64,000 nucleotides of DNA. Origin: Bubalus kerabau (lineage: Eukaryota > Chordata > Mammalia > Artiodactyla > Bovidae). The stretch's first letter is position 1. The number at the start of each line of letters is the position of its first letter. The DNA is taken from the NCBI RefSeq assembly GCF_029407905.1, contig NC_073630.1, positions 33,329,001-33,393,000 of the forward strand, written 5' to 3'. Made by a program: the position numbers and the translations under genes. Of the stretch, positions 53,466 through 64,000 are shown piece by piece. The notes below the pieces were generated by a model, which saw only the letters and a list, made by a program, of their open reading frames with translations, was not told the DNA's origin and did not search any database.

Positions 53466-54099
53466 CTTAGACCATTCACGTTATCACTGTATGTTATAAT
53501 TTCATTTCTCCATTCTCTTAAACCTCTAACACCTCATCCTTCCCCTTCACTCTCACCTTGCTTCTGGATTCACTGAGAAAAATTAAAGCCATCAGAAGAG
53601 AACTTCCCATAAGCTCCCATCAGCACCACCATGCTTGCCCACCAAGTAGAGTCAAACACATAACCAGCTCCAAGTTATTGTCTTAGGTAAGTCTTACCAC
53701 GTATCTTTACAAGAAATAGAGATACACATTTATTCTAATAAAATAGAGCTCATATCACTTTATAGATTGGGTTGCTGTATAATTGTTCATTGAGTTATAC
53801 AGATAAAAACAAAACTAATGGAGGTTAGGACCTTTGAGATCCTGTGTAGTGGAATCATTTTCAGACTTCATTTAATGTGGAATAATGAGACAGGAATTGA
53901 AGTGAGACAGAATAATACTGAAGAAGCAAATGTCGGGGAGGGGGGTGTTTTGCATCTATGGAAAAATTAAGTAGATAAAAACATGCAACAGTTATTCCAT
54001 CTACTGTCATGATGAAGAACTTTTGGAGAGCTGCTTATTAGCAGTTGCTTATGAGTCACCGAACATTAATTGATAATATGTAGGTGAGTGAGATCATCT
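53466..54099. other. Non-coding gap
   Basis: No gene or named repeat seen. Confidence 0.5.
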
Positions 54100-54350
54100 G
54101 AATTACTTTTTAAAAAATTCACTCACTACTGATGGAGATTAGGTGAAAGGGGGACAAGAGTATTAGCACAACTAGTTAAGATAATGTAGTAATCCATGAA
54201 GAGACAATGATAACCTGGATTAGAGTGGTATCAATGAAGATAGAGAAAAGTGGATGGTATTGAAGGTATTTAGGAGATAAAGATGTAGACTTCCTGATGA
54301 ATTGCCTATGATGGGTGAAGGAAACAATAGGATGCCAAGTTTATGATTAA
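54100..54350 (-). mobile_element. L2 LINE fragment
   Basis: CTTTTTAAAAAATTCACTCAC, GATAACCTGGATTAGAGTGG, AGAGAAAAGTGGATGGTATTG follow a region also seen reversed in other L2 copies here. Confidence 0.5.
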
Positions 54351-54527
54351 AAAAATAGTAGTTGCAATAATTTAAAATTTCCGCCTAAAATACTTTGTGT
54401 GTTACCCAAATTGTCACCTTGAATTAATAATGTTAAAAATGAGTCTAAACCATTTAAAAAGAAGTGTAGACACAGGGTGACAGTAACTTCTGAAATATTT
54501 GAGTGCTTTATACAAAAGTATGCTGTA

Positions 54528-54650
54528 ATTTCCTGGCAGTCCAGTGTGAGGACTCTGAGCTCTCACTGCAAGAACTGGGGTTCCATCCCTGTTCGGGGAA
54601 CTAAAATTACCACAAACTGAGTCAAAGGAAAAGAGAGAGAGAGAAAGAAA
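54528..54650 (+). mobile_element. CHR-type SINE
   Basis: ATTTCCTGGCAGTCCAGTGTG head, GGTTCCATCCCTGTTCGGGG, and an A/G-rich tail. GTATGCT flanks it at both sides. Confidence 0.85.
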
Positions 54651-54717
54651 GGTATGCTATGAAATATATTTTCAAATTTACCTTTTATGACATAATATTT
54701 TATAGTCAGAAAATATG

Positions 54718-54740
54718 AGGATATATATATATATATAAAC
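54718..54740. repeat. (TA)n run
   Basis: ATATATATATATATATAT. A second AT-rich run lies at 54838-54900. Confidence 0.85.
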
Positions 54741-54749
54741 CTTTCTTTT

Positions 54750-54840
54750 TCAAGTGTAAATTCCACAAGGGCAGGGATTACGTTTCATTTGTCACTTCCC
54801 ATGAAACCCAATTGGAACTAAATAAATATTGGTAAATTAT
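54750..54840 (+). mobile_element. L2 LINE 3' tail
   Basis: AAATTCCACAAGGGCAGGGA, then GAACTAAATAAATATTGGTAA. Confidence 0.6.
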
Positions 54841-54905
54841 ATTATATATATGCATATATTATTTACATACATACATATAATATATATAATCTTACATATA
54901 CGTTC

Positions 54906-55479
54906 TAAGTTTATATCTAAAATATTTTGTTTATAATAAACATTTTGACTAATTTACTGAGTGATAGATACTTGAGGAGGCCAATCTTCAATCCCATCTG
55001 TATGACCTTGTGTTACCATATTTTCTTCAGAAGGATGTGGGAAATTTGTCTAAATAGATTGCATTTCTGTTCATCCTAGGAGAGTCTTTCTAGCTCTAAG
55101 CAAGCCCAGGTAAATGTCAGGTTAGTTTTCTAGTGAATGGTTTATTTCCGTGAGACTCACAGTTTGCCCTGAGCTAGAAGGTCTTTAGCTGCCAGTGCAC
55201 TGTCAGCATTAATGCTCTGTAGGGCTATAAAACAGCCTATATGCTTCTGGATTTGTCAGGAAAGTATGGTTGGAGTTTCAGGGCTGGGGGAAGATGTGCA
55301 CAATACAAACATTTTGATACTAAAACAATGGATTAAAATTTAATCTTTGTCAGTATATCCCTCACCCCCACCTCAGCTAGGATGATGAAGTAACATTTCT
55401 TAATGTACCTTTGCTCTTTTGCGCTTTTCTGGTTCTCATCACTTTTATCCTGCCTTGAATGTTCTCTATTTTATCCTTT
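54906..55479. other. Non-coding gap
   Basis: No gene or named repeat seen. Confidence 0.45.
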
Positions 55480-56140
55480 ACATTGCCGCCAGCAGGATCT
55501 TTTTAAAATTCAAATTTGATCCTGTTATTTCCTTGCCTGAAACTATTGAATGATTCTTTATTGTCTTTAAGATAAAGTTCAGATTCTTAATAAGGCTTGT
55601 AAGATCCTGATTTGGCCCTTCAGAGCAGGGCCCCACATCTCTGAATGGGCCATGCAAATTTTGCTTCTCATACAAATTCCTTTGTCTGGATTCCAAGCCT
55701 TCCTCCCTCCATGCCACCCAGGCAGTCTGCGCCTTTCTCTAGGTTCATCTTAAGAGTCATTCCTTTAGGGGAGCCTTTTCTTGGTGTCCCAGGTTGAATC
55801 GATCAGTCTTTCTTTGTGCTCGGCCTCTACCTTTATAAGCTTTCATTGTTGCCGCCTCTAATAGTTTAATACACTTCTTTTCTTTTGCTCTTTGTGTTTG
55901 GCCACACTGCAAGGCATGTGGGATCTTAGTCCCCTCCCTGGGATGGAACACGAGCCCCCTGCCGTGGAAGGGCGGAGTCCTAACCACTGGACCTCCAGGG
56001 AAGTCCCAGTTTAATGCACTTCTTTGTTTTAACATCTGTAACATCCTCAAGGGGATGGACTGTATCTTACATTATCCCCAGTGTCTAGTATGATGCAAGA
56101 TGCAGAGAAGACACAAAATATAACTTCTCAAATGAACGGT
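55480..56140 (+). mobile_element. L2 LINE 3' region split by a CHR SINE
   Basis: GCCAGCAGGATCTTTTTAAAA, CTTGCCTGAAACTATTGAATG, GGCTTGTAAGATCCTGATTTG and GGGAGCCTTTTCTTGGTGTC. After the SINE comes CAAGGGGATGGACTGTATC, then CCCCAGTGTCTAGTATGATG. This is the forward L2 3' end in order. Confidence 0.78.
55881..56008 (-). mobile_element. CHR-type SINE with long imperfect target-site duplication
   Basis: CTTTGTGTTTGGCCACACTGC, GTGGGATCTTAGTCCCCTCC, GGACCTCCAGGGAAGTCCC. AGTTTAATACACTTCTTTT / AGTTTAATGCACTTCTTTG lie on the two sides. Confidence 0.9.
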
Positions 56141-57124
56141 AATTCTTTTCTTGGGGAAAACCATTCTTCAGAAGTAAACTCATGTGTGCAGGCTCAGTTT
56201 TCTAGCTTGGCTGTTTTATTTTCCAAATTCTTACCACCAACCAGCTCCTTTTAAATGAGCTTAGGGGTCAGTATTTTTAGTCCAGGTTCTGTTTGAGCGA
56301 GTAGGGAAAAAGAGGAAAAAGCAGAAACAAATGGTTATTACCAAAGGGAGAAAAGCATATTCTCTGAAGGATTATTATCACATAGGACAACTATTCTCTC
56401 CCTAGCAACAAACATTTACTGTGTGCTTCCATATCCAGAGATTCAGAGATGCAGCTTGCCTTTCTCACCCGGACATAAACACCCAGGAGACCAAGATGAG
56501 CGTGACTCCCTTCGTTCAGTGATCTAACGGCTCCCACTGAACTTTTCCCTAAACAGTAGACTTTCATCCTTCCAAAAGCATTTTCCAGTAAGGCCTCTTC
56601 TTTCCAACAGGTCTGTCGGCTCTATACTTGGCTTTACCCAGGTAGAGGGTTTCCTTTTCATTACATGGTCACCTGGACAAAGCAAACTCCCCTGTCCATG
56701 CTGTCTTAGGGAAGAGAAGTGTGGGAAGTGTGGGCTGTCCCCCACCACCGCCAGCTTAGGGTGGAGCTCTGTAGAGTTGCCTAGGATAAATACTCAGTCA
56801 TATTTTGCTCCAGATATAATTTTATCATGATACATTTAATTTTGGTTTCTTCTTCCATTTGAATTTCATCATGCTTCCTGTGAAATGGTTGGTTTGTGAA
56901 TCTTTAAAGCTGGTATTGGATTCCATTTTCCTTACACTTTACTTGAATAAGTTATTTACTCTTTAGGGCAGAGAATAATAAGTTATTTACTATTTAGAGC
57001 ATAGAATAAGCACTTAAATAAATAAAATAAAGTGGGATAAATACCACACAAACTCAGGGCTCCACAGAGAATATGGAGTCCACACTGTTTCTTCTGTGTC
57101 CTTATCAAACTTTTCACTAAGTTG

Positions 57125-57128
<4 letters not shown>
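56141..57128. other. Non-coding gap
   Basis: No gene or named repeat in about 1 kb. Confidence 0.5.

Positions 57129-57169
<41 letters not shown>
57129..57169. repeat. (TG)n microsatellite, about 20 uninterrupted units
   Basis: The longest pure dinucleotide run in the window. Confidence 0.97.
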
Positions 57170-57171
<2 letters not shown>

Positions 57172-57843
57172 GTTGGGTGTGGAATTGGATGAACTGAGAT
57201 GCTAGATAAGGCCAGTTAAGGTAGGTTGGGACCACAGTGTTAAGCGCCTGTTTGCCTTGATAAGGAAGAGTTTGGGCATTATCCTTGGAACAATGGTTAC
57301 CGGTAATAGATTTGTAAGTAGGGAAGTAACATGAACAGCTTTACTTTGTTAAAACTAAAATGAGGAAAAAGTCTCCCTAAATGAAATGCCAGATGATCCG
57401 AAAATTCCGTTCCAACAATCCACAGACAGATTTTGGAGATCTCCATCTTCATTCCATATGTCCTTCTGAGATTACTGGGGCCAGCAAATCAAGTCAAAGC
57501 CCAAATGTTGACGCTGCTCTTTTGCATGAAGAGTATGGAACTTTAATCTTCCTTAGGCTGTAAAAGCAAATCTTTTCCCACATCAGCTCACTGCATTGCT
57601 TGGTCAATAACGCAGTCGTTAGGGAACTGGCTTCTTTCCCAGTCTCCCCATTTTAATGGTTTCTAGGTTCTTTCCTTTCCATTTGGAAGAGAAACACGAA
57701 AATACAGGCAGTCCACGGTTGGTAACTGACAAGTCCATCACAGTAGACTCCTGTAGGAGTCACTTTGTTTAGTTACTAAATTATTATTTACATATTTTGT
57801 TTTAACTGTACATGTTGAATTTTATTTTAAAGTATTTTTCTGG
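57170..57843. other. Non-coding gap
   Basis: No gene or named repeat seen. Confidence 0.5.
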
Positions 57844-57852
57844 TTACAGCAT

Positions 57853-58065
57853 GTGTTGTGTGTTTGTTGCTCAGTCGTGTCCAACTCTTTGTGACCCCAC
57901 AGACTATATATAGCCCACCAGGCTCCACCGTCCATGGGATTTTCCAGGCAAGAATACTGGAGTGGGTTGCCATTTTCCTCTCCAGGGGACCTTCCTCACC
58001 CAGGGATCGAACCCAGGTCGCCTGCATTGCAGACAGACTCTTTACCATCTGAGCCACCAGGGAAA
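57853..58065 (-). mobile_element. Bov-tA SINE with 9-bp target-site duplication
   Basis: GTTTGTTGCTCAGTCGTGTCC, GAATACTGGAGTGGGTTGCC, GAGCCACCAGGGAAA. TTACAGCAT lies at 57844-57852 and 58066-58074. Confidence 0.94.
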
Positions 58066-58279
58066 TTACAGCATAATACATGTTTATAAAAACTTGAAAC
58101 ACTATGGAAATACATTAATGGAAAATACAAGATGAAGAAAACTAAAGATAACTTCCTTAATATGCAGTCTTCCAATGCTTTCACATGTCTGTTGTTTAAA
58201 CCAGCACATGTAGATGTATATTTTTTCGTAGTTTAAATTTTTGCTGAACATTTTAGGTAAAATAACACAAGTACCTTGA

Positions 58280-58880
58280 CTTAATGGCTGCGGAATTACC
58301 TTTAATGGGTAATTCTGCTCTTTGGGGACATTTGCATTGTTTTCAATTTTCATGTTACCTTTGATATTTCCTTAGGATTAAATCCTAGAAGTTGAGTTTC
58401 TGGGTCAGATTATGTGTATTTTGAATTTTAGTATGTACTGCCAAATTGTCCTCTACAGTTGCAGCACAAATTTACATTCCTGTTTAAAGAATATGAGAGT
58501 GCGTGTTTCAGTGAATGCTTGCCAATGATAAATATTTCCTCTCATTTTTCATCTTTGCCAATCTGACAGTTAAAACACATTTCATTGGATTAACATGTAC
58601 TTCTTGATTTGTCATTAGGTTAGACATATTTTTATAAGCTTGTCCTGTTTGTGAATGTTTGCTCACAGGCTTTGTCCTTTCCAATTGGTGCTTTGGTCTC
58701 TTTTTAATTATGAGGACTTTTTGTATTTGGTACCTGTGATCAACTAACTTGTTTTGCAGTTGATTGGAATTCTTGAACTCCATTTATCACAGTTTTTCTT
58801 TATCCTGTTCATAAATAGGTGGTCATATTTACCACTTCTTTTCCTTTCATTATATACTTCTCTAATTTTTTTCCTGTGAC
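58280..58880 (-). mobile_element. Old L1 ORF2-3' fragment
   Basis: AATCCTAGAAGTTGAGTTTC, TGGGTCAGATTATGTG, TACTGCCAAATTGTCCTCTAC, CATCTTTGCCAATCTGACAG and TTTCATTGGATTAACATG follow the reversed old L1 order. Confidence 0.75.
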
Positions 58881-60500
58881 TAATATTTAAACAGAAAAAT
58901 TCCATATACGCCTACTGTACAGGTACTGAAACATAAGCATCAAATATAAATTCATACATAACAACTCTAATAACATTTTTTTCTTTTTTTTTGGCAATAC
59001 AGTGTAGAGCTTATCCTGTAAACTTACCCACTGCTGCTCCTCACTTCATCCCTTGAAAAAAATCTACTGAATTTTCAGTGGTATAGTTGCTAGGATAATT
59101 TGGAAGTTATTAGATATGATTACACATATTTGTGGTGACAATTAAGTTAGCATGTATGACCAAGTTTTGTTAATCATTAAAATGTACAAGAATTAAGAAA
59201 ATTGAAAAATTAATCGTAAAGAGCACTTTTTTTGTGTGTTTTACAGAGTTGAAGCTGCTTTTTAAAAAATTTCTTACATATGATGCAAATAAAAGGAGAA
59301 ACCAAATAAAATGTTTTTTTGTATTGTGGAGGTAGCAGAGTTAACGTAGGGGCCAGAAATGCCTTTACACACCTACTTCTTTCTAACATGCAAAATTATC
59401 TGGATAAAGAAAAACATCATCATTTGTCTTGTTACTGGAAAGATGCAGATGATGCGGTTCTTATCTTTTACACATGCTTTACTGGTAAATTATATTCGAT
59501 TTTTAATCTGAAGATTTGCAGAATAGGAACAACTCTTTGACAAGTTAAAAGAATTTAGTAATTTCATTTTTATTACTTTCAAATTGGTTTAAATGATTTA
59601 TTATTATTTTTCATCTATTATTTTAAATGTTAATTATGCCCATCAGGGAATGCCTGATAGTTTTTTAAAATTATTCCTATTATTTGGTGATCCTATACTT
59701 TGGTTATTTTATGTTTCTGCAGAGACTTCAACAAATGTATTCAAATATCCAATTTTAAGCAGTAGCTAGGTCTATAACTGTATTCACTTATTTCCAAGAT
59801 CCCTAAAATGAACTTTAGTATGCATTATATTATTTCAGGAATTGAGTGCAATTAACAGTATCAGACGCATATTCCCCCCCAGAAAGGAGTAACAGTAACC
59901 AGGTCTTTTGAGATTGAGGAATTTCTAAGAATGAAAGTTATAATGAAGGGTATCAACATCCTGAGGTGATACATTCTTCACCCAGGACTCTGTGGGGATT
60001 CTCAAAGTGAGAAATTCTTTTGTATCTTTGAAAACAGGAAAATCAAAGGAATTTCTTTTAATCTGGTTTACATCCAGGCCAGTGAGCGGCACTAATAAGG
60101 AACAAACACATTAGCACCAAAAGGAAATGATAATTAGAAATGAAATCTTAATCCAGAGACCACAGGCTGGGATCTCTAAAGCCTCACCACTGGACTTTAA
60201 ATAGAAAAATCACATTTAAAGGGCCTAAATGGTAATGTACAATGATATTTGCATGTGAAAATGAGTGGTTTGAGCGCAAATTGGCTAGCTGAATACCTTT
60301 TGTTAGAGAGATGGAAGGTGGTTGTTCTCCTGGGGTATAGAGCTTGGGGGAGGCAGAGTTTTACTGGAAAGCTTTAAGTTTAAAAGTAGACTTATGTGCA
60401 AATTCATAGTTACATGTCAAGTCCTGACAGTTAAGCAAGTTGACTTGGCTCTGAAGTGATTTAACAGTGATTCTCTAATTCCTGGTTCTGTTTACTGGAA
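58881..60500. other. Non-coding gap of about 1.6 kb
   Basis: AT-rich, with no young SINE or BovB. A 73-codon frame at 59319-59540 has no recognisable features. An octamer-like ATATTTGCATG lies at 60246-60256. Confidence 0.5.
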
Positions 60501-60530
60501 TTCAGCTGCCCTCTTCTTCTTCTTTTTCAG

Positions 60531-60720
60531 TATTTATTTTGAAATTTTATTTATTTATTTGGCTGGACCAGGTCTTATTTGAGGCATGCAGGACCTTTAG
60601 TTGAAGCAAGTGAAGTCTTAGTTGTGTCTTGTAGGACCTAGTTCCTCAACTAGGGAAGGAACCTGGGCCCCCAGCATTGGGAGCATGGAGTCTTAGCCAC
60701 TGGATCACCAGGGAAGTCCC
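60531..60720 (-). mobile_element. CHR-type SINE (left of a pair)
   Basis: TTTATTTATTTGGCTGGACC, GACCTAGTTCCTCAACTAGG, GATCACCAGGGAAGTCCC. TCAGCTGCCCTC lies at 60502-60513 and again immediately after, at 60721-60732. Confidence 0.85.
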
Positions 60721-60744
60721 TCAGCTGCCCTCCCTGCCTTTAAT

Positions 60745-61179
60745 ATAGTCTTAAAATATAGAACACCAATACAGTATACTAACGCATATATACGGAATTT
60801 AGAAAGATGGTAACGACAACCCTGTATGTGAGACAGCAAAAGAGACACAGATGTATAGAACAGTCTTTTGGACTCTGTGGGAGAGGGGGTGGGGGATGAT
60901 TTGGGAGAATGGCATTGAAACATGTATAATATCATATAAGAAATGAATCGCCAGTCCAGGTTCAATGCAGGATACAGGATGCTTGGGGCTGGTGCACTGG
61001 GATGACCCAGAGGGATGGTATGGGGAGGGAGGTAGGAGAGGCGTTCAGGATGGGGAACACGTGTACACCTGTGGTGGATTCATGTTGATGTATGGCAAAA
61101 CCAATACAATATTGTAAAGTAAAAAAAAAAAAAAGTAATAAATTAAAAAAATAAATACACTGGGAAAAAAAAAGAAAAA
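60745..61179 (+). mobile_element. Young bovine-type L1 3' end with poly-A
   Basis: GGAATTTAGAAAGATGGTAAC, GGGAGAATGGCATTGAAACA, CGCCAGTCCAGGTTCAATGC, GATGCTTGGGGCTGGTGCAC, TGTATGGCAAAACCAATACA, then A-rich tails. It is 5'-truncated to the 3' terminal 430 bp or so and carries no coding part. Confidence 0.88.
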
Positions 61180-61333
61180 AAGTATTTATTTATTTATTTG
61201 ACTGTACTGAGTCTTAGTTTCCACAGGCAGGATCTTTGATCTTCATTGCAGCATCTGGGATCTAGTTCCCAGATCAGGAATTGAACTTGGGGGGAGCACA
61301 GAGTCTTAGCCAATGGACCACCAAGGAAATCCC
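61180..61333 (-). mobile_element. CHR-type SINE (right of a pair)
   Basis: TATTTATTTATTTGACTGTAC, CTAGTTCCCAGATCAGGAAT, GGACCACCAAGGAAATCCC, followed at once by TCAGTTGCCCTC. Confidence 0.82.
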
Positions 61334-61479
61334 TCAGTTGCCCTCTTAATATTGAGAACTAAAAGAAGGTGGGAAAAGTATGGAGACTGATAGGACAGAC
61401 TGAACAATATCGACTCTAGTAATAGACTTTAACCATTCAGTATCCTAGGGTTGGAAAGGAAAAATATTAATTATGATAT

Positions 61480-64000
61480 CAGTTCAGTTCAGTGAGTTAA
61501 GTTGCTCAGTCATGTCAGACCCTTTGCGACCACATGGACTGCAGCACGCCAGGCCTCCCTGTCCATCACCAACTCCCGGAATTTACCTACACTCCTGTCC
61601 ATTGACTCGGTGATGCCATCCAGCCATCTCATCCTCTGTCGTCCCCTTCTCCTCCCACCTTCAATCTTTCCCAGCATCAGGGTCTTTTCCAATGAGTAAG
61701 TTCTTCGCATCAGGTGGCCAAAGTATCTGAGTTTCAGCTTCAAAATCAGTCCTTCCAATGAACACTCAGGACTGATCTTCTTTAGAATGGAGTGGTTGGA
61801 TCTCCTTGCAGTCCAAGGGACTCTCAAGAGTCTTCTCCAACACCACAGTTCAAAAGCATCAATTCTTTGGCACTCAGCTTTCTTTATAGTCCAACTCTCA
61901 CATCCATACATTACTACTGGAAAAACCATAGACTTGACTAGACAGACCTTTGTTGGCAAAGTAGTGTCTCTGCTTTTGAATATGCTCTCTAGGTTGGTCA
62001 TAGCTTTTCTTTCAAGGAGCAGGTGGCTTTTAATTTCATGGCTACAGTCACCATCTGCAGTGATTTTGGAACCCCAAAAAATAAAGTCTCTCACCGTTTC
62101 CACTGTCTCCCCACCTATGTCCCATGAAGTGATGGGACTGGATGCCATGATCTTCCTTTTCTGAATGTTGAGCTTTAAGCCAACTTTTTCACTCTCCTCT
62201 TTTACTTTCATCAAGAGGCTCTTTAGTTCCTCTTCACTTTCTGCCATAAGGGTGGTGTCATCTGCATATCTGAGGTTATTGATATTTATCCCAGCAATCT
62301 TGATTCCAGCTTGTGCTTCATCCAGCCTGGCATTTCACATGATGTACGCTGCATAGAAGTTAAATAAGCAGGGTGATGATATACAGCCTTGACGTACTCC
62401 TTTTCCTATTTGGAACCAGTCTATTGTTCCATGTACAGTTCTAAATGTTGCTTCCTGACCTGCATACAGATTTCTCAAAAGGCATGTCAGATGGTCTGAT
62501 ATTCCCATTTCTTTGAGAATTTTCCAGTTTTTTTGTGAACCACACAGTCAAAGGCTTTGGCATAGTCAATAAAGCAGAAGTACATGTTTTTCTGGAATTC
62601 TTTTTCCTTTTCAGTGATCCAGCAGATGTTGGCAATTTGATCTCTGGTTCCTCTGCCTTTTCTAAAACCAGCTTAAACATCTGGAGGTTCATGGTTCATA
62701 TATTGCTGAAGCCTGGCTTGAGAATTTTGAGCATTAGTTTAGTAGGGTGTGAGATGAGTGAAATTTTGTGGTAGTTTGAGCATTCTTTGGCATTGCCTTT
62801 CTTTGGGACTGGAATGAAAACTGACCTTTTCCAGTCCTGTGGCCACTGCTGAGTTTTCCAAATTTGCTGGCATATTGAGTGCAGCACTATCACAGCATCA
62901 TCTTTTAGGATTTGAAATAGCTCAACTGGAATTCCATCACCTCCACTAGCTTTGTTGGTAGTGATGCTTCCTAAGGCCCACTTGACTTCAGACTCCAGGA
63001 TGTCTGGCTCTAAGTGAATGATCACACCATGGTGATTATCTGGGTCGTGAAGATCTTTTTTGTACAGTTCTTCTGTGTATTCTTACCACCTCTTCTTAAT
63101 ATCTTCTGCTTCTGTTAGGTCCTTTTCTGTCCTTTATGGAGCCCATGTTTGCATGAAATGTTCCCTTGGTATCTCTGATTTTCTTGAAGAGATCTCTAGT
63201 CTTTCCCATTTTTTTGTTTTCCTCTATTTCTTTACACTGATCACTGAGGAAGGCTTTCTTATTTCTCCTTGCTATTCTCTGGAACTCTGGATTCAAATGG
63301 GTGTATCTTTCCTTTTCTCCTTTGGTTTTTGCTTCTCTTATTTTCACAGCTATTTATAAGGCCTCCTCAGACAGCCATTTTGCTTTTTTGAATTTCTTTT
63401 TCTTGGGGATAGTCTTGATCCCTGTCTCCTGTACAATGTCATGAACTTCTGTCCATAGTTCATCAGGTACTCTGTCTATCAGATCTAGTCCCTTAAGTCT
63501 ATTTCTCACTTTCACTGTATAATCATAAGGGATTTGATTTAGGTTATATCTGAATGGTCTAATGGAAGAAAGTTTCCCCCACTTTCTTCAATTTAAGTCT
63601 GAATTTGGTAATAAGGAGTTCATGATCTGAGCCACAGTCAACTCCCAGTCTTGTTTTTGCTGACTGTGGAGAGCTTCTCCATCTTTGGCTGCAAAGAATA
63701 TTATCAGTCTGATTTTGGTTTTGACCATCTGGTGATGTCCATATGTAGAGTCTTCTCTTGTGTTGTTGGAAGAGGATATTTGCTATGACCAGTGCGTTCT
63801 CTTGGCAAAATTTTATTAGCCTTTGCCCTGCTTCATTCTGTACTCCAAGGCCAAATTTACCTGTTTCTCAGGTGTTTCTTGACTTCTTACTTTTGCATTC
63901 CAGTCCCCTATAATGAAAAGAACATCTTTTTTGTGTGTTCATTCTAAAAGGTCTTGTAGGTCTTCATAGAACTGTTCAGCTTCTTCAGCATTACTGGTTG
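61480..64000 (-). mobile_element. Large BovB LINE: C-terminal endonuclease and reverse transcriptase, runs off the window
   Basis: The left edge is the 3' tail (CAGTTCAGTTCAGTGAG). Going right (minus strand, N-ward) it covers the complete RT: RRRRGRQRMRW-like basic C-terminus, WCWRRLLRVPW, YADDTTLMAES, QGCILSP, the YAKAFDCV-type block, IPVPKKGNAKECSNY and ASGGDGIPVELF. Beyond lies the linker with LNPEFQRIARRNKKAFLSDQ. The endonuclease part near 63608-63640 shows CGSDHELL, the conserved SDH motif of AP-type endonucleases. Breaks: a TGA in the EYIM-RNAG block (near 62337), shifts near 62535 and 62700-62710, and several later ones. So it is a pseudogene despite its length. The rest of the endonuclease and the 5'UTR lie outside. 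Confidence 0.95.
61510..62247 (-). pseudogene. Open 245-codon C-terminal piece of BovB reverse transcriptase
   Basis: Reads from MAESEEELKSLL, just after the YADD box (which lies a few codons upstream in the same frame), to a stop near 61510. It covers the RT thumb and the basic C-terminus. The natural TRLSD end is replaced by VVAKGLT, because the last codons have drifted. It has no start context or promoter of its own and is a remnant of the element. Confidence 0.8.

Noticed and set aside
59319..59540. 73-codon open frame as a possible exon
   Set aside because: No splice-site support, no recognisable domain and AT-driven composition.
1..64000. CRISPR arrays, operons, ribosome binding sites or bacterial mobile islands
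   Set aside because: Nothing of the kind is present. Repeat content and lack of dense ORFs fit a mammalian chromosome.

Overview
The window looks like ruminant (bovid) genomic DNA. It carries, side by side, BovB (an RTE-clade LINE), Bov-tA and Bov-A2 SINEs, tRNA-derived CHR-type SINEs shared by cetartiodactyls, and a 3' end typical of the young bovine L1. Beneath these lie old mammal-wide repeats (L2, MIR, old L1, an MLT1-like LTR, MER5A- and MER2-like DNA transposons). No complete host protein-coding gene is visible. Repeat family names are given from memory of their consensus sequences; no database search was run.

Layout. 0-24.9 kb: AT-rich DNA packed with repeats. It includes BovB copies at 2.2-3.3, 9.2-10.6, 17.5-18.5, 19.9-20.8 and 22.1-23.1 kb, several L2 fragments (the largest at 23.1-24.3 kb) and a small CpG-enriched block at 12.4-12.9 kb. 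24.9-25.9 kb: a strong CpG island, by far the most gene-like part of the window. It has a (GCA)n 5'UTR-like stretch, a near-perfect Kozak ATG at 25402 followed by a possible splice donor, and a second ATG at 25666 whose frame runs open into a CAG|GTGGGT donor. This is probably the promoter and first exon(s) of a gene I cannot name, most likely reading to the right; a bidirectional promoter is possible. 26-64 kb: if that reading is right, this is mostly first-intron or intergenic sequence. It is alternating unique AT-rich DNA and repeats, and ends inside a large minus-strand BovB copy (61.48 kb to the window edge) that holds the reverse transcriptase and the C-terminal part of the endonuclease.

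How the parts relate. The insertions can be ordered by who interrupts whom: MIR and L2 are oldest, old L1 and DNA transposons sit in them, and CHR SINEs, BovB and Bov-tA/Bov-A2 sit in those. Many young SINEs have clean 9-13 bp target-site duplications. BovB encodes the machinery (endonuclease plus reverse transcriptase); Bov-tA and Bov-A2 share BovB-type 3' sequence and are thought to be moved by it in trans. All BovB copies here are 5'-truncated within the window, internally deleted or interrupted by stops, so none looks able to move itself. The most useful leads are the CpG island first exons, an internally deleted BovB with target-site duplications and an in-frame fused ORF (38982-39533), a BovB bounded by 48-bp direct repeats (2.2-3.4 kb), and a three-fold 12-bp repeat bracketing two SINEs and a young L1 end (60.5-61.35 kb).
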